In this document: positions 8,739 through 17,942 of the stretch, piece by piece
Numbering within the stretch: the stretch's first letter is position 1
How the letters are laid out: the number at the start of each line of letters is the position of its first letter
Assembly (NCBI RefSeq): GCF_014696435.1
Contig: NZ_JACJQG010000059.1
Span: forward strand, 1-61,240
Source of the DNA: Calothrix anomala FACHB-343
GTDB taxonomy: Bacteria > Cyanobacteriota > Cyanobacteriia > Cyanobacteriales > Nostocaceae
Direction: 5' to 3'
Length of the DNA: 61,240 nucleotides
Notes under the pieces: model-generated
Database searches by the model: none
What the model saw: only the letters and a program-made list of their open reading frames with translations
What the model was told of the DNA's origin: nothing
Made by a program: the position numbers and the translations under genes

Positions 8739-10481
8739 ATGGCTATTAACCTTTTTACGCTAAGATTTACCAACAAGGCTGACATCGTTCCTGCTTCAGG
8801 GACTGCGGAAATAGTCAATACTGGTATTGCCAATACCCTTGGTGGTAATGACAGAATTACTGGTACTAGCACTAAAGCCAGTAATGACAGCGCATTTAGT
8901 ATCGGCATCCGTAACGACAGCACCATCAATACTGGTACTGGCAACGACAAAATCGATGGTAGCGGCAGCAGCTTTGGCATCCGCAGCGACGGCGGCAGCA
9001 TCAATACCGACACTGGTAAGGACATAATCACTGGCTCTGGCGGCGAATTCGGTATGGGTATTTACACCTTCAACGCCACCATCAATACAGGCGATGATAA
9101 CGACACCATCATTGCCACCGGCGGCGATGTCGGCATCCGTAGCGACAGCAGCAACATCAATACAGGCGATGGTAAGGACACCATCACTGCCACCGGCGGT
9201 ACTGGCCTCGTCAACAATCAAGGAATCATCAATACAGGCGATGATAACGACACTATAACTGCAACAGCTAACCACGGCTTCTTCCACACAGGCATCCGCA
9301 ACGGCTACGGCATTATCGATACTGGCAATGGCAACGACACCATCACTGCAACTGGCAGTAATGGTCTCACTGGCTTCGGCATCGAAAACTACGGCATTAT
9401 CGATACTGGCAATGGCAACGACATTATCACTGCAACTGGCACTGGCACCACCAACAACGACGATATCTATAACAGCGGTATCTACAATCTAGGAATCATT
9501 GATACTGGTGCTGGACGCGACACAATCACTGGCACTGGTAACACTGGCATCTACAACGGAAGCAAAATTAATACTGGTGCTGGACGCGACACAATCACTG
9601 GCACTGGTAACACTGGTATCTACAACGGAAGCAAAATTAATACTGGTGCTGGACGCGACACAATCACTGGCGCTTCTACTAAGAGCTTCGGTATCCTAAA
9701 CTACGGCACCATTGATACTGGTACTGGACGCGACACAATCACTGGCACTGGAAACGGTGGTATCCTCAACAACATCAACTCCAGCATCAATACTGGCGCT
9801 GGAGACGATAAAATTACTGGTACAAGCAGCACCAACATTAGCATCGGCAGAGCTACCACTGGAATCTTTAACAGCGGTAACATTGATACCGATACTGGCG
9901 ATGACTGGATCGTGGGCACGGGAGGCAGTGACATTGGCATCTTTAACGTCCGCACCATCAACACTGGCGATGGTAACGACATCATTACTGGTATTGGCAG
10001 CACTGGCATCGCCAACGTTATCGACAGCAGTGGCATCAGTGGCACTATTGATACTGGTGCTGGTAACGACATTATCACTGGTGTTAGCTTAGTAGCAACA
10101 CAACCCGGCATCAGCAATGACGGCACTATTGATACTGGTGCTGGCAACGATATTGTTGATGCTCTGGTGGGTGGCTTTGGCAATCAGAACCAGAATGACA
10201 ATAGTATTTACCTTCTCGGAACGGGCAACGACATCATCAAAGGATTTGGAACCGGACGCTTTGATGGTGGAAATAACAGAGATACGCTGCTCTTTGGCAC
10301 TGGGACTTACACCGTCTCAGGTAGCACAAATGGGGATGGCTTCTACACTATAAGTCTTGGATCTACAGATATGCTTGTGAAGAACTTCGAGTTTATTGGT
10401 GATGCCAGCAATCCTACTGCCGCTTTGAGTTTCTGTAGTGTTATTGGCAGCACTTTTACATTTCCTGTTTTGATTGGGTGA
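8739..10481 (+). CDS. Repeat protein with INTGxGxDxITGTG-type beta repeats
   Basis: 580 residues, almost wholly about 20-30-residue repeats of the type G-I-x-N-x-G-x-I-(N/D)-T-G-x-G-x-D-x-I-T-G, from about residue 25 to 480. The GND-like turns resemble RTX (hemolysin-type calcium-binding) beta-rolls but at longer spacing, so a beta-solenoid that may bind Ca2+ is likely. The C-terminal 100 residues (LLGTGNDIIKGFG, FDGGNNRDTLLFG) form a non-repeat cap. No signal peptide; secretion by a type I system is plausible but unproven. The gene is more G+C rich than its A+T-rich flanks and contains near-perfect 69-bp DNA repeats. Confidence 0.8.
   Translation: MAINLFTLRFTNKADIVPASGTAEIVNTGIANTLGGNDRITGTSTKASNDSAFSIGIRNDSTINTGTGNDKIDGSGSSFGIRSDGGSINTDTGKDIITGSGGEFGMGIYTFNATINTGDDNDTIIATGGDVGIRSDSSNINTGDGKDTITATGGTGLVNNQGIINTGDDNDTITATANHGFFHTGIRNGYGIIDTGNGNDTITATGSNGLTGFGIENYGIIDTGNGNDIITATGTGTTNNDDIYNSGIYNLGIIDTGAGRDTITGTGNTGIYNGSKINTGAGRDTITGTGNTGIYNGSKINTGAGRDTITGASTKSFGILNYGTIDTGTGRDTITGTGNGGILNNINSSINTGAGDDKITGTSSTNISIGRATTGIFNSGNIDTDTGDDWIVGTGGSDIGIFNVRTINTGDGNDIITGIGSTGIANVIDSSGISGTIDTGAGNDIITGVSLVATQPGISNDGTIDTGAGNDIVDALVGGFGNQNQNDNSIYLLGTGNDIIKGFGTGRFDGGNNRDTLLFGTGTYTVSGSTNGDGFYTISLGSTDMLVKNFEFIGDASNPTAALSFCSVIGSTFTFPVLIG
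9504..9680 (+). repeat. 69-bp tandem repeat inside the 580-aa repeat gene
   Basis: Units begin at 9504, 9573 and 9642 (ACTGGTGCTGGACGCGACAC). The first two full 69-bp units are nearly identical; the third is partial and a diverged unit begins at 9717. In frame: 23 residues per unit, so copy number can change without disrupting the reading frame. Confidence 0.8.
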
Positions 10482-11007
10482 GGCGATCGCTTTCCTATTT
10501 TCCTCTAAGAATAAGTTGTCAACACAATCAAATTACTTTCGCTGCCACTTTACCTAATGCTATCTCCAAACGACTGGTAAATGCACCAGAAGCGATCGCC
10601 TACATACGGTATTTTTCCTCGCTTGAACAAGAAGCGATCACTCGCATAATTTCCTTGCTTGAATTGCTGGTAGGTCTCACCAAGGAATGCCTGCTTGGTA
10701 AAGATATAACACCGCTTCGACAAACCATCGATTATTTTTTGCCGTGCCTCCCACATAGCCCTCTCGCCCAGGTAGCAGGTTTTTGATTCTCTCCCACTGG
10801 TCATCACGCAAGAGCGTATCGGCGCGTCATCGGTTTCAAGAATTTTTATTCTTTTTCAGCAGTTCTGATTCCAGTTTACCTAATTGATGACACGCCCTAG
10901 TTATATCTAGAAATACTTCTAATAACAGATGGCTTAATGATAGGGAAAGGGATAATGCTGAAAGACCTGATTTTCTCTGACCAATTACTGAGTAGGGAGA
11001 TAATTTT
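10482..11007. other. Intergenic region with long dispersed repeat and coding remnant
   Basis: Contains a HIP1 plus class-B repeat (10482-10514), and class-A repeats at 10612-10630 and 10650-10664. The minus strand 10528-10605 reads as a protein tail (GAFTSRLEIALGKVAAKVI then stop) whose last ten codons recur at 13576-13612. 10565-10664 is a diverged duplicate of 6870-6980. No intact gene. The end contains the promoter and GGGAG ribosome site of the AKR at 11008. Confidence 0.5.
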
Positions 11008-11988
11008 ATGAAAACCAGAAAGCTTGGCAAACAAAGATTAGAGGTTTCAATTATCGGACTTGGTTGTATGGGAATGTCTGAGTTCTATGGTGGTCGTGAT
11101 GAATCAGAAGCGCTCGCTACCATCTATCGTGCTTTAGAACTTGGGGTTAACTTTTTTGATACAGCAGATATGTATGGACCGTTCACTAATGAGCAATTAG
11201 TAGGTAAGGCGATTAATAAGTACCGAGAACAAGTAATACTAGCAACTAAGTTTGGTAATGTTCGTACTGAAGATGGTGGTTGGAAAGGAGTTAATGGTAG
11301 ACCTGAATATGTTCATCAAGCTTGTGATGCTTCACTCAAACGTTTAGGTGTAGAAGTAATTGATTTGTACTATCAACATCGAGTTGATCCAAATGTACCT
11401 ATTGAGGATACTGTAGGCGCAATGGCAGAGTTAGTGCAGCAAGGAAAAGTTCGTTATTTGGGACTTTCTGAAGCAGCCCCGGCAACAATTCGACGGGCCC
11501 AGGCAGTTCACCCGATTACCGCACTACAAACAGAATACTCTCTTTGGAGTCGAGAGCCAGAGGATGAAATTTTACCTACTGTGCGGGAATTAGGAATTGG
11601 GTTTGTTGCTTATAGCCCATTAGGAAGAGGATTTTTATCAGGTGCAATTACCAGTCCTGATGATCTGGCACCTGATGACTATCGTAGAAATTCTCCTCGC
11701 TTTCAAGGTGAGAATTTTTATAAGAACCTACAATTGGTGGAGCAAGTGAAGACAATTGCCACCGAAAAAGGAATAACTCCTAGCCAGCTTGCGCTTTTAT
11801 GGCTTTTAGCTCAAGGAGAAGATATTGTGCCCATTCCTGGTACAAAACGCCGTACTTACTTAGAGGAGAATGTGGCGGCTACCGAAATAACTCTGACTGA
11901 ACAACAGTTGAATCGACTGGAAGCAGTTGCACCCAAAAATGTGGCAGCAGGCGAGCGCTACCCTGACATGAGTACTATTAACCGTTGA
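11008..11988 (+). CDS. Aldo/keto reductase (intact)
   Basis: 326 residues, full-length TIM-barrel aldo/keto reductase. The NADPH-dependent catalytic tetrad is visible: Asp51 and Tyr56 in DTADMYG, Lys81 in LATKFGN, His124 in [20 protein letters not shown] at the N-terminus and IPIPGTKR-like ([15 protein letters not shown]) near the C-terminus for cofactor binding place it in the AKR13-like group. Expected to reduce aldehydes or ketones in the cytosol. GGGAG lies 8-10 nt before the ATG. It is one of three AKR genes within 5 kb; the other two are damaged, so this may be the only working copy. Confidence 0.93.
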   Translation: MKTRKLGKQRLEVSIIGLGCMGMSEFYGGRDESEALATIYRALELGVNFFDTADMYGPFTNEQLVGKAINKYREQVILATKFGNVRTEDGGWKGVNGRPEYVHQACDASLKRLGVEVIDLYYQHRVDPNVPIEDTVGAMAELVQQGKVRYLGLSEAAPATIRRAQAVHPITALQTEYSLWSREPEDEILPTVRELGIGFVAYSPLGRGFLSGAITSPDDLAPDDYRRNSPRFQGENFYKNLQLVEQVKTIATEKGITPSQLALLWLLAQGEDIVPIPGTKRRTYLEENVAATEITLTEQQLNRLEAVAPKNVAAGERYPDMSTINR

Positions 11989-12024
11989 TCTATCTCAGGC
12001 TAGTGTTTTTTTCAGCTTTTACTT

Positions 12025-12213
12025 TTAGTGAGCGATCGCTTGGACAATTTCCTTGCTTGAATGGGCGATCGCTTTCCCATTTTCCTCTAAGAATAATAAG
12101 TCAAAAATTGTATCTAAGGCTTCTGGATTACGTTTTTGGCAATAGCGTACCGCAAATTCAATAAGTTTATCGATTTTTGTAGGTTGGCGTTGCCCAAATT
12201 CTTTGTCAGACAT
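12025..12213 (-). CDS. Small hypothetical protein ending in repeat sequence
   Basis: 62 residues, not recognised. The first 40 (KIDKLIEFAVRYCQKRNPEALDTIF) look like an ordinary helical protein. The last 22 (FLEENGKAIAHSSKEIVQ and following) are encoded by one class-B repeat (12080-12097), one class-A repeat (12048-12062) and two HIP1 octamers. Either a small gene whose 3' end was overwritten by repeats or a chance frame. No ribosome site is evident. Confidence 0.35.
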   Translation of the reverse strand: MSDKEFGQRQPTKIDKLIEFAVRYCQKRNPEALDTIFDLLFLEENGKAIAHSSKEIVQAIAH

Positions 12214-12362
12214 GGATTGGATACAGGGATTTTAGCAGGTAAAGCAAGGGAAGAGATTTTATTAGTTGCTAAATCACACCGCTTTCGGGAGCAACGCCGT
12301 AATTCTTTAAGACAAAAAGTAAAATAGATGTAGCTAGAATTGACCAATTACAAGCTCCCATC

Positions 12363-12617
12363 ATGAAGTTACCAAACCTTGATCCCCAAACTATGGATCG
12401 CATCATTGAAATGGCATGGGAAGATAGAACACCAATGGATGTTATTCAAACTCAGTTTGGGCTACAAGAGAAACAGGTAATTGCCTTAATGCGGCAGCAA
12501 ATGAAAGAATCCAGTTTCCGTATGTGGCGAAAGCGAGTTACCAAACGCAAGACAAAACATTTAAGTAAGCGAGAGTTTATTGCAGGTAGGTTTAAGTCAC
12601 AAAATCAAAAATCATGA
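12363..12617 (+). CDS. TIGR03643/DUF2805 family protein
   Basis: 84 residues. It has the family signature LDRIIEMAWEDRTPFEAI-like segment (here DRIIEMAWEDRTPMDVIQ) followed by FGLQEKQVIALMRQQMKESSFRMWRKRV. Small, basic, helix-turn-helix-like; function unknown. Length is normal. The 150-bp upstream gap is A+T rich. The start is the only in-frame ATG before the conserved region. Confidence 0.82.
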   Translation: MKLPNLDPQTMDRIIEMAWEDRTPMDVIQTQFGLQEKQVIALMRQQMKESSFRMWRKRVTKRKTKHLSKREFIAGRFKSQNQKS

Positions 12618-13166
12618 ACATGAATGTGTGACAAGTGCGATCAGTTGGGGTTTCCTCTTTACGAGATGCGCTTACGCAAACGCTTGTAAAAGTTGAAGTT
12701 CAAAGGTTCTGGCAATTTGGCATCACTTATCTCTGTTTTGCCGATTAAATTGAGATATCAACAGAACGATACAGCACGAGGAATGGTTTACCCTACACCT
12801 CAGTATCTCCTCTCATCGCCAGTTGTTAACCCAACGCTGTAGAATCACTCAGCAAGCAATTCACAGCCCTCGGTCATCACTTCACTACAACTGGCTAGTA
12901 ATGTACTAGAAAATACATGGTAAATGTGCAATGGTGTACCCGCCCCCTGTAGGCGATCGCTCTCTTTTCCTCCACGAATTGGGAAACTCACATCTCGCAC
13001 CAATAAAAATTGATGTAATTTTATTACTCAGTAAAAAACTAAAACCCTCAATTTAGCGATAAAAACCTATAAAAATGAGGTAGCTTTATCGCGCATCTTT
13101 GGACTTTACCTGGGGTTGTACGTAAAGGTGCAAGATATAAGGAGAGCGATCGCACAAGTCTTTTTA
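12618..13166. other. 549-bp gap without a recognised gene
   Basis: No frame here shows family features. It contains one HIP1 octamer next to a diverged class-A/B repeat (CTTTTCCTCCACGAATT, about 12962-12980). Otherwise featureless. Confidence 0.4.
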
Positions 13167-13490
13167 TTATTGTCTCTTTATCACCTGAATTTTACCTCTA
13201 GCAATCCCATTATTTTTTTGTTTTTCCTGACAAGATTCCATCGTCATTCTCCCATCATAACGAGCAAAAAACTGAGCGCAAAGTTTGCCTTCATGGAGAT
13301 TAATTAAATTGATAATTTCATGAGGAGACTTGCTTAAAAAGTTGTAAACATTTAATTGACAATAGTGACATTTTCTCACATCACTATCACCTTCCATATC
13401 TGCCCAGCGAACCTGACATGGCTCTTGAATAATAATTTCTACATCATTAAGAGAACTAACTGCCTTAAATCTCCTTTCTTTCTTTGACAT
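13167..13490 (-). CDS. Cysteine-containing hypothetical protein (EPC..W..M..D..KCxxCxLxVYN type)
   Basis: 107 residues. The conserved pattern EPCQVRWADMEGDSDVRKCH, CxxC, LNVYNFLSKSPHEI, LCAQFFARYDGRMTMESC matches a family of short proteins, also found fused at the N-terminus of larger bacterial proteins, with five conserved cysteines and unknown function. Probably a small metal-binding or disulphide domain. Independent minus-strand gene, divergent from the truncated AKR. Confidence 0.6.
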   Translation of the reverse strand: MSKKERRFKAVSSLNDVEIIIQEPCQVRWADMEGDSDVRKCHYCQLNVYNFLSKSPHEIINLINLHEGKLCAQFFARYDGRMTMESCQEKQKNNGIARGKIQVIKRQ

Positions 13491-13550
13491 ATTTAAATTT
13501 GCCTCTAGGGTTTTATCTTGCTAAAGGATGGGGTGCGATACTTGCGATAA

Positions 13551-14477
13551 ATGCTTGCCTATGGACAACTACCAATTAAACTACTTTCGCTACCACTTTA
13601 CCTAATGCTAACTTCATTTGAGATTTTAGATAAATTTATAGCCTCTGGAGGTAATTTTATTGACACAGCTGATGTCTATTCCACATGGATGAAAGGAAAT
13701 ATTGGTGGAGAGTCCGAGATGATTTTAGGAAAATGGCTCAAACAGCGTAAAAATCGTGACCAAGTGGTGATTGCAACTAAGGTTGGCAACGATATGGGCA
13801 TTAAAGGCAAAGGGCTTTCTCGTCAACACATTCAACAAGCTGTTGAAGACTCATTGCAAAGGTTACAAACTGATTATATTGATCTATATCAATCGCATAT
13901 TGACGATGAAACTACTCCACTTGAAGAAACTCTTGAAACCTATGCAGAGTTGATTCGTCAGGGAAAAGTACGTGCGATTGGTGCTTCAAATTATAGTGCA
14001 GAGCGTTTGCGGAAGGCATTAGAAATCAGCCGTCAGCATAGCTATCCTCGCTACGAGAGCCTTCAACCCCGTTATAACTTGTATGACCGAGATGGTTATG
14101 AGCAGGATTTACAACAAATTTCCACTGAACAAGGAATTGGTGTAATTAGTTATTCCTCTTTGTGCAGTGGCTTTCTCACTGGTAAATATCGCTCAGAAAA
14201 AGATTTGTCTATTAGTCTGCGTGGTAGTTCTGTAAAAAGATATTTAAACTCTCGTGGTTTGCGAATTGTAGAGGCAATTGATCGGGTGGCAAACACTTAT
14301 AATTCTACTCCCACCCAAGTTTCTCTAGCGTGGCTCATTGCTAATCCCACTATTACCGCTCCTATTGTTAGTGCAACCAAGGTTGAGCAACTCAACGATA
14401 TTATCAAAGCTGTCAATCTTCATCTCAACCAAGATGCTATTAACCTTCTCAATCAAGCCAGTTCCTCAAACACTTAG
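13551..14477 (+). pseudogene. Aldo/keto reductase lacking its native N-terminus
   Basis: From residue 20 onward this is a normal AKR: Asp/Tyr in FIDTADVYSTW, Lys in IATKVGN, His in LYQSHIDDET, and APIVSATKVEQL near the end. The first barrel strand and glycine-rich start (usually about 35 residues, LGxSGLxVSxLGxGTM) are missing. They are replaced by sequence (13571-13612) that duplicates 10525-10562, a dispersed repeat. ATG candidates at 13551 or 13605 have no ribosome site. A recombination through the repeat probably deleted the 5' end. The catalytic residues survive, but folding without strand 1 is doubtful. Confidence 0.7.
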
Positions 14478-14578
14478 TTCCATAAACAGTGATATCGCTT
14501 ATATTTTTTCATAGCCTAGATTAGCAGATGGGAGCGATCGCTTGTGTGTTTAATCTTGACTTTTGAATTCCGCATAGG

Positions 14579-14618
14579 TTTCTCTAAGAATTAATTGAGA
14601 GTGATGTCTACTTTAAGG
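14579..14618. repeat. Dispersed repeats upstream of third AKR
   Basis: A class-B copy (TTTCTCTAAGAATTA, 14579-14593) is followed by GATGTCTACTTTAAGGG (14602-14618), the second copy of the string at 5523-5539 and a known type of Nostoc interspersed sequence. Confidence 0.5.
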
Positions 14619-14736
14619 GGCTACGCCTACGCGCTCTGGCTTTAATAGTACATAAATACTATTAAACTTGCCGTTGCTTTGTTGCAAATGGAAACTAATT
14701 CGCTTAGGGTAAACACAGAACAATTGGAAAAAAACT

Positions 14737-15742
14737 ATGACCACTGAACATAGAATCGAGTTTCGTCAAATCGGCTCTACTGGTCTAACTGTTTTCCCCT
14801 TGGCTCTTGGATGTATGGGTATGTCCGGAATGTACGGTACGGCGGACGACAACGAAAGTATTGCCACCATCCATGCAGCTCTTGATTACGGTGTAACGTT
14901 GCTAGATACAGGTGATTTCTACGGCACCGGACATAATGAAATGCTGATTGGTCGTGCGCTATTAGACCGCCGAGACAAAGCCCTGCTTTCTGTGAAATTT
15001 GGCGCAATGCGCTCTCCTGATGGTGGATGGATTGGTACAGATGCGCGGCCCTCTGCTGTAAAAAATTTTGCAGCGTATAGTCTCACCCGATTGGGAGTAG
15101 ACCACATCGATATTTACCGCCCTGCTCGACTAGACCCACAAGTTCCTATTGAAGACACCATAGGAGCGATCGCTGAACTAATAAAGGCTGGCTATGTCCG
15201 ATATATCGGTTTATCAGAGGTGGGAGTAGACACTATCCGCCGCGCACACGCTGTTCACCCCATCAGCGACCTTCAGATTGAATACTCGCTGATTAGTCGT
15301 AGTCCAGAAACCGAGATATTTTCTGTACTAGAAGAACTTGGTATCGGCGTGACTTCCTATGGCGTTCTTTCGCGAGGTCTACTGAGTGGTTCTACCCCAT
15401 ACCCCATCTGCTCAAGGTGACTTCCGTGCCTATTTACCGCGTTTTAGAGAAGAAAACTTTGCCCAGAACCAGCGTTTTGTTGAAGAGCTAAAGCAAATTG
15501 CTACAACTAAAGGAGTTAGCCCTTCACAGTTGGCCATTGCCTGGGTACTTGCAAAAGGCAGAAATATTATTCCTGTAATCGGCGCACGCAAGCGCACCCA
15601 ACTTGAAGAATCATTAAAAGCCGTTGAGGTGGAATTATCACCAGAGGAGTTAAGCCGTATCGAAGCGGCGATTCCGGCACCAGCGATCGCAGGAACACGC
15701 TACGACGAGCATCAGATGAAGATGCTAGACAGCGAACGCTAA
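14737..15742 (+). pseudogene. Aldo/keto reductase with a frameshift
   Basis: Residues 1-220 (14737 to about 15400) and the C-terminal 110 residues (about 15400-15742) are in different frames. The shift lies in CTACCCCATACCCCATCTGC (15393-15412), a near-duplication of CCCCAT that invites slippage; one extra base or two missing bases explains it. Both halves are good AKR sequence: LLDTGDFYG (Asp, Tyr), LSVKFGAM (Lys), VIGARKRTQLEES. The catalytic His position reads IYRPARLDP instead of YYQHRVDP, a variant I know from a related subfamily. Probably inactive unless the shift is a sequencing error. Confidence 0.78.
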
Positions 15743-15957
15743 CAGCGCTGTTTGGTGTAGTGATGGGGCATAGGAGCGATCGCTATGCATCTGAATCATG
15801 CTGCTTTAACTGCGACCTTGAAGAGTGCTGACTCAAGACGACTTGGTAAATGCAGCAGGAGCAATGGCATAAACAGATGACTCATAAAGGTTAGCTGTTT
15901 TTCTGGTGGATATACTTATAATGATGATTCCAGGATTCACCAATCACCCCATCACTC
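15743..15957. other. Spacer with coding remnant
   Basis: Minus strand 15795-15870 reads as LPSRLESALFKVAVKAA then stop, a diverged relative of the tail at 10528-10605. One HIP1 octamer. The pirin gene starts just after it. Confidence 0.35.
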
Positions 15958-16593
15958 ATGGCAATACTTCAACTGATTGAACCATTAGTTAAAGATTTGG
16001 GTGGGTTTGTTGCCCGCCGCAGTTTGCCATATCCTCATCGCCAAATGGTCGGGCCGTTTATCTTTTTTGATCATATTGGCCCTTCTGTTTTGCCACCCAA
16101 CAAAGGCATTGATGTCCGACCACATCCTCATATCAATCTTGCCACGCTAACTTACTTATTTGATGGTTCTATAATGCACCGCGATAGTTTAGGTACTATA
16201 CAGGAAATTCAACCGGGTGCTGTAAACTGGATGACTGCGGGAAAGGGAATTGTACACTCAGAACGGTCGCCTGACAAAGACCGTCATAACGAAGCCACTA
16301 TTCATGGCATTCAAACCTGGATTGCTTTGCCTGTTGAATACGAAGAAATCGATCCAGGGTTCGCTCATTATCCGGCCCAAACCCTTCCCACCTGGGACGA
16401 GAATGGCGTTACCATCAAACTCATTGCAGGAGTTGCACATGGTCATACGTCACCTGTCAAGGTTTTTTCACCTATCCTCTATTTAGATGTGGTGTTATCT
16501 GCCAATGCTCACTTCACTATTCCTAATGGTTATTCAGAAAGAGCAGTATACGGCGTAAATAGAAGGTTCGTGTCACCAGGTGCAGCCTTGTAA
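15958..16593 (+). pseudogene. Pirin family protein, N-terminal part (gene split by insertion)
   Basis: The N-terminal cupin of pirin is intact: GPFIFFDHIGP, DVRPHPHINLATLTYLFDG (metal-binding His), and HRDSLGT, GAVNWMTAGKGIVHSE. True pirin sequence stops at ERAVY (about 16550), after which the frame runs into a 357-bp inverted-repeat element and ends. The C-terminal cupin continues at 16912 (separate entry). Pirins are Fe-dependent cupin proteins with quercetinase or regulatory roles. Here only about 200 of about 300 residues are encoded before the insertion. Confidence 0.85.
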
Positions 16594-16908
16594 AGTTTTG
16601 TAAAAATGACCAATTTTTGGGGGTGAATTGATAAGAAATACAAATAATAACATTGCCTAGTTTGTCTCCTTTTAGGCAATGTTTTTTAGTTTCAAGACGG
16701 AGCGATAATACTTTTAAACCAACACTTACAAGTACTCCAAGCTCTGTTTTAGGCAAAGTTATTTTACTGTCTCTGCACTAGAAAAACTATTTGTGCAACT
16801 TATCTTTTGGCGATCACGTTTAAAGCTCGTATCAATCTTTGTAACTGTTGCTGTATAAGGTTTATAGCCATAGGCTGCACTTGGTGGCACGAACCTTCGA
16901 TCTACGCC
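16552..16908. mobile_element. 357-bp MITE-like element inserted in the pirin gene
   Basis: Left end 16552-16587 and right end 16873-16908 are 36-bp imperfect inverted repeats (4 mismatches; core GAAGGTTCGTG). TATAC flanks both sides (16547-16551 and 16909-16913) as a 5-bp target duplication. Removing the element plus one TATAC restores the pirin frame exactly: GCA GTA TAC AGC GTT ACA GAG. No transposase inside, so it is non-autonomous. Interior hairpin 16649-16683 with a T run could act as a terminator. Confidence 0.85.
16649..16688 (+). terminator. Terminator-like hairpin inside the pirin-disrupting element
   Basis: 10-bp arms AACATTGCCT/AGGCAATGTT (16649-16658 and 16674-16683) with a 15-nt loop, followed by TTTT. 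It would stop transcription of the split pirin gene before its second half. Confidence 0.5.
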
Positions 16909-17204
16909 TATACAGCGTTACAGAGGGATTGAGCATTAATGATGAACCGCTAGAGGCATATCGCCTTGCCATTCTAGAGTCAGTCCACGAGGTCAAGGTT
17001 TCTGCTACTGAAGCTGCTCGGTTTATTGTGATTGGTGGTGAACCATTGGGTACACGCTACAAATGGTGGAATTTTGTTTCTAGCCGACCAGAGCGGATAG
17101 AGCAAGCAAAAGCCGATTGGCGCGATTGCCGCTTTGCTGGTGTGCCAGATGAAACAGAGTTGATTCCACTGCCAGAAGTGGTGACAGAGGCTAATCCCTT
17201 TTAG
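16909..17204 (+). pseudogene. Pirin family protein, C-terminal part
   Basis: Encodes the C-terminal cupin of pirin: VTEGLSINDEPLEAYRLAIL, AARFIVIGGEPLGTRYKWWN, FVSSRPERIEQAKADWR. It is in register with the N-terminal part once the 357-bp insertion and one TATAC are removed. An ATG-less frame through the insertion begins at 16848, so independent expression is unlikely. Confidence 0.85.
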
Positions 17205-17305
17205 TATCAGTCATGGTGTTGGGGTTGGGCGTGGGCGATCACTCCTATTGCTACTTTTCCCGTGAGAATGAGGGAGCGATCGCAAATAAAGCGGTAGAAC
17301 CGTTA

Positions 17306-17854
17306 TTATCTTGCACTTCTAATTAGAGGTTCTTTCGCCATTGATTTAGCAACATTAATTATTTCTTGACGAGACAAATAACCAGAACTTATATGAAAAA
17401 CAAATTTGTCTTGTTCCCATATTACATATTTATCAACTACATGAGATTCAAATATCTCAAAACCATAAATAGCTCTAACGTTCGATTTTAAGACAATATT
17501 TTCAGTATGATTAACTTGTATTCTGTCTTTTAATTCACGAACTTCTAAGGAATCAGGTTTATAGACAGAAAAGTGTACGGCTATACAGTTAGAAAATTCT
17601 TCACAACTTTCTGTAGGACTGGAACGCAATATAATTGATACCATTTGATTTTTAGACTTATAAAATGGATAAAATTTTCTTCCATGTGTGGGAACATAAG
17701 CTGGCAAACGCATAATAATATCGGTTGGCAACTTTTTTTGAATTTCACTAATAGGTCTAAAAATAGGTGCTGGTGTAGCTAATGTGGATTTTATTTGTGT
17801 TACTAGGCTAGTACTTAATATTGTTAAGCTCATTATTAGAAATAGCGATCGCAT
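17306..17854 (-). CDS. Predicted secreted protein, unknown function
   Basis: 182 residues with an N-terminal signal peptide (LFLIMSLTILSTSLVTQIKS, processed near STLA-TP). The mature part has proline-led strands (IIMRLPAYVP), two cysteines (SCEEFSNCIA), and ends YLSRQEIINVAKSMA, resembling lipoprotein-like DUF4367-type folds; I cannot assign a family firmly. It is the last of four consecutive minus-strand genes for exported proteins (21073 to 17306). The spacing of about 90-180 bp and intervening repeats make one operon uncertain. Confidence 0.65.
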   Translation of the reverse strand: MRSLFLIMSLTILSTSLVTQIKSTLATPAPIFRPISEIQKKLPTDIIMRLPAYVPTHGRKFYPFYKSKNQMVSIILRSSPTESCEEFSNCIAVHFSVYKPDSLEVRELKDRIQVNHTENIVLKSNVRAIYGFEIFESHVVDKYVIWEQDKFVFHISSGYLSRQEIINVAKSMAKEPLIRSAR

Positions 17855-17942
17855 ATTTTTTTCTAAGAATTTGTTAAAAATTTGAGAATTAATGGAAATA
17901 AAATTATTTTCTTGCTTTCATTGGATTTTCGTCAGATTACAA

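Noticed and set aside
8796-9287. Long minus-strand frames under the 580-aa repeat gene (also 9701-10183)
   Set aside because: Repetitive DNA keeps alternative frames open; composition is low-complexity with no family features.
9504-9680. Tandem 69-bp repeats considered as a CRISPR array
   Set aside because: Units are contiguous, in frame with the protein, and without unique spacers.
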